This document shows positions 29,974 through 30,038 of a DNA stretch of 30,038 nucleotides, piece after piece. Source of the DNA: Cladosporium sp. IMV 00045. Lineage: Eukaryota > Ascomycota > Dothideomycetes > Cladosporiales > Cladosporiaceae. The stretch covers positions 1 through 30,038 of the forward strand of contig MSJI02000387.1 of the NCBI GenBank assembly GCA_001931905.2. Reading direction: 5' to 3'. The stretch's first letter is position 1. Each line of letters opens with the position of its first letter. Made by a program: the position numbers and the translations under genes. The notes below the pieces were generated by a model, which searched no databases, was not told the origin of the DNA, and was given only the letters and a program-made list of their open reading frames with translations.

Positions 29974-30038
29974 CATGACTTCCTCGCCTCAAGAAGACGA
30001 CCCGTTACTGGCGCATCTGCCCTCACCTGTCGCCGCCC
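29974..30038 (+). CDS. N-terminal fragment of a gene cut by the window edge
   Basis: An ATG with CAGCC upstream, after a long CT-rich leader, opens a frame reading MTSSPQEDDPLLAHLPSPVAA and running off the window. Only 21 codons are visible. The acidic Ser/Pro N-terminus gives no family clue. Confidence 0.5.

Noticed and set aside
1..30038. CRISPR arrays, bacterial operons, rRNA or tRNA genes
   Set aside because: No regularly spaced direct repeats, no ribosome-binding-site-led gene chains, and no cloverleaf or B-box sequence was noticed; spliced genes show a eukaryotic source.

Overview
The window reads as nuclear DNA of a filamentous ascomycete (Pezizomycotina). A Dothideomycete is my best guess from the protein style, but this is inference. 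The support is intron structure (short 57-73 nt introns with GT...CTAAC/CTGAC...AG), compact genes on both strands, CT-rich leaders, a PAZ-less Dicer-like protein, a Gyp5-type TBC protein with fungal-style low-complexity insertions, and a Ser/Thr-rich secreted wall-type protein.

Layout. 1-3153 is a gene-poor stretch with no gene I can support; its left end looks like the promoter or leader of a minus-strand gene outside the window. 3154-6864 holds three tandem minus-strand genes for unrecognised, low-complexity proteins, each with one membrane segment (two C-terminal, one N-terminal). 6865-8398 is intergenic and contains a perfect 14-bp-arm inverted repeat. 8399-11552 (+) is a Gyp5-like Rab GTPase-activating protein with two introns. 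12462-12829 (+) is a small spliced gene for a 102-residue acidic protein that is easy to miss in single-frame ORFs. 13195-15657 (-) is an 820-residue secreted Ser/Thr-rich repeat protein. 16307-17573 (-) is N-acetylglucosamine-6-phosphate deacetylase with one intron. It is divergent from 18397-22122 (+), a 1222-residue SMP plus C2 membrane-tether protein (tricalbin/Mug190-like). 22895-24022 (+) is an Old Yellow Enzyme-type flavin oxidoreductase with strongly GC-ending codons and a TATA box. 24390-28693 (-) is a complete Dicer-like 2 protein with one intron. At 29974 the first 65 nt of another plus-strand gene run off the window.

How they work together. The genes look like independent housekeeping and accessory functions: vesicle traffic (Gyp5-like), ER contact-site lipid transfer (SMP/C2), aminosugar catabolism (deacetylase), redox (OYE), RNA silencing and antiviral defence (DCL2), and cell surface (mucin-like protein). 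I see no biosynthetic cluster and no mobile element with recognisable protein. The least explained parts are the tandem trio of single-pass proteins, the repeat-built secreted protein with a possible processed C-terminal peptide, and the hairpin at 7098-7132.
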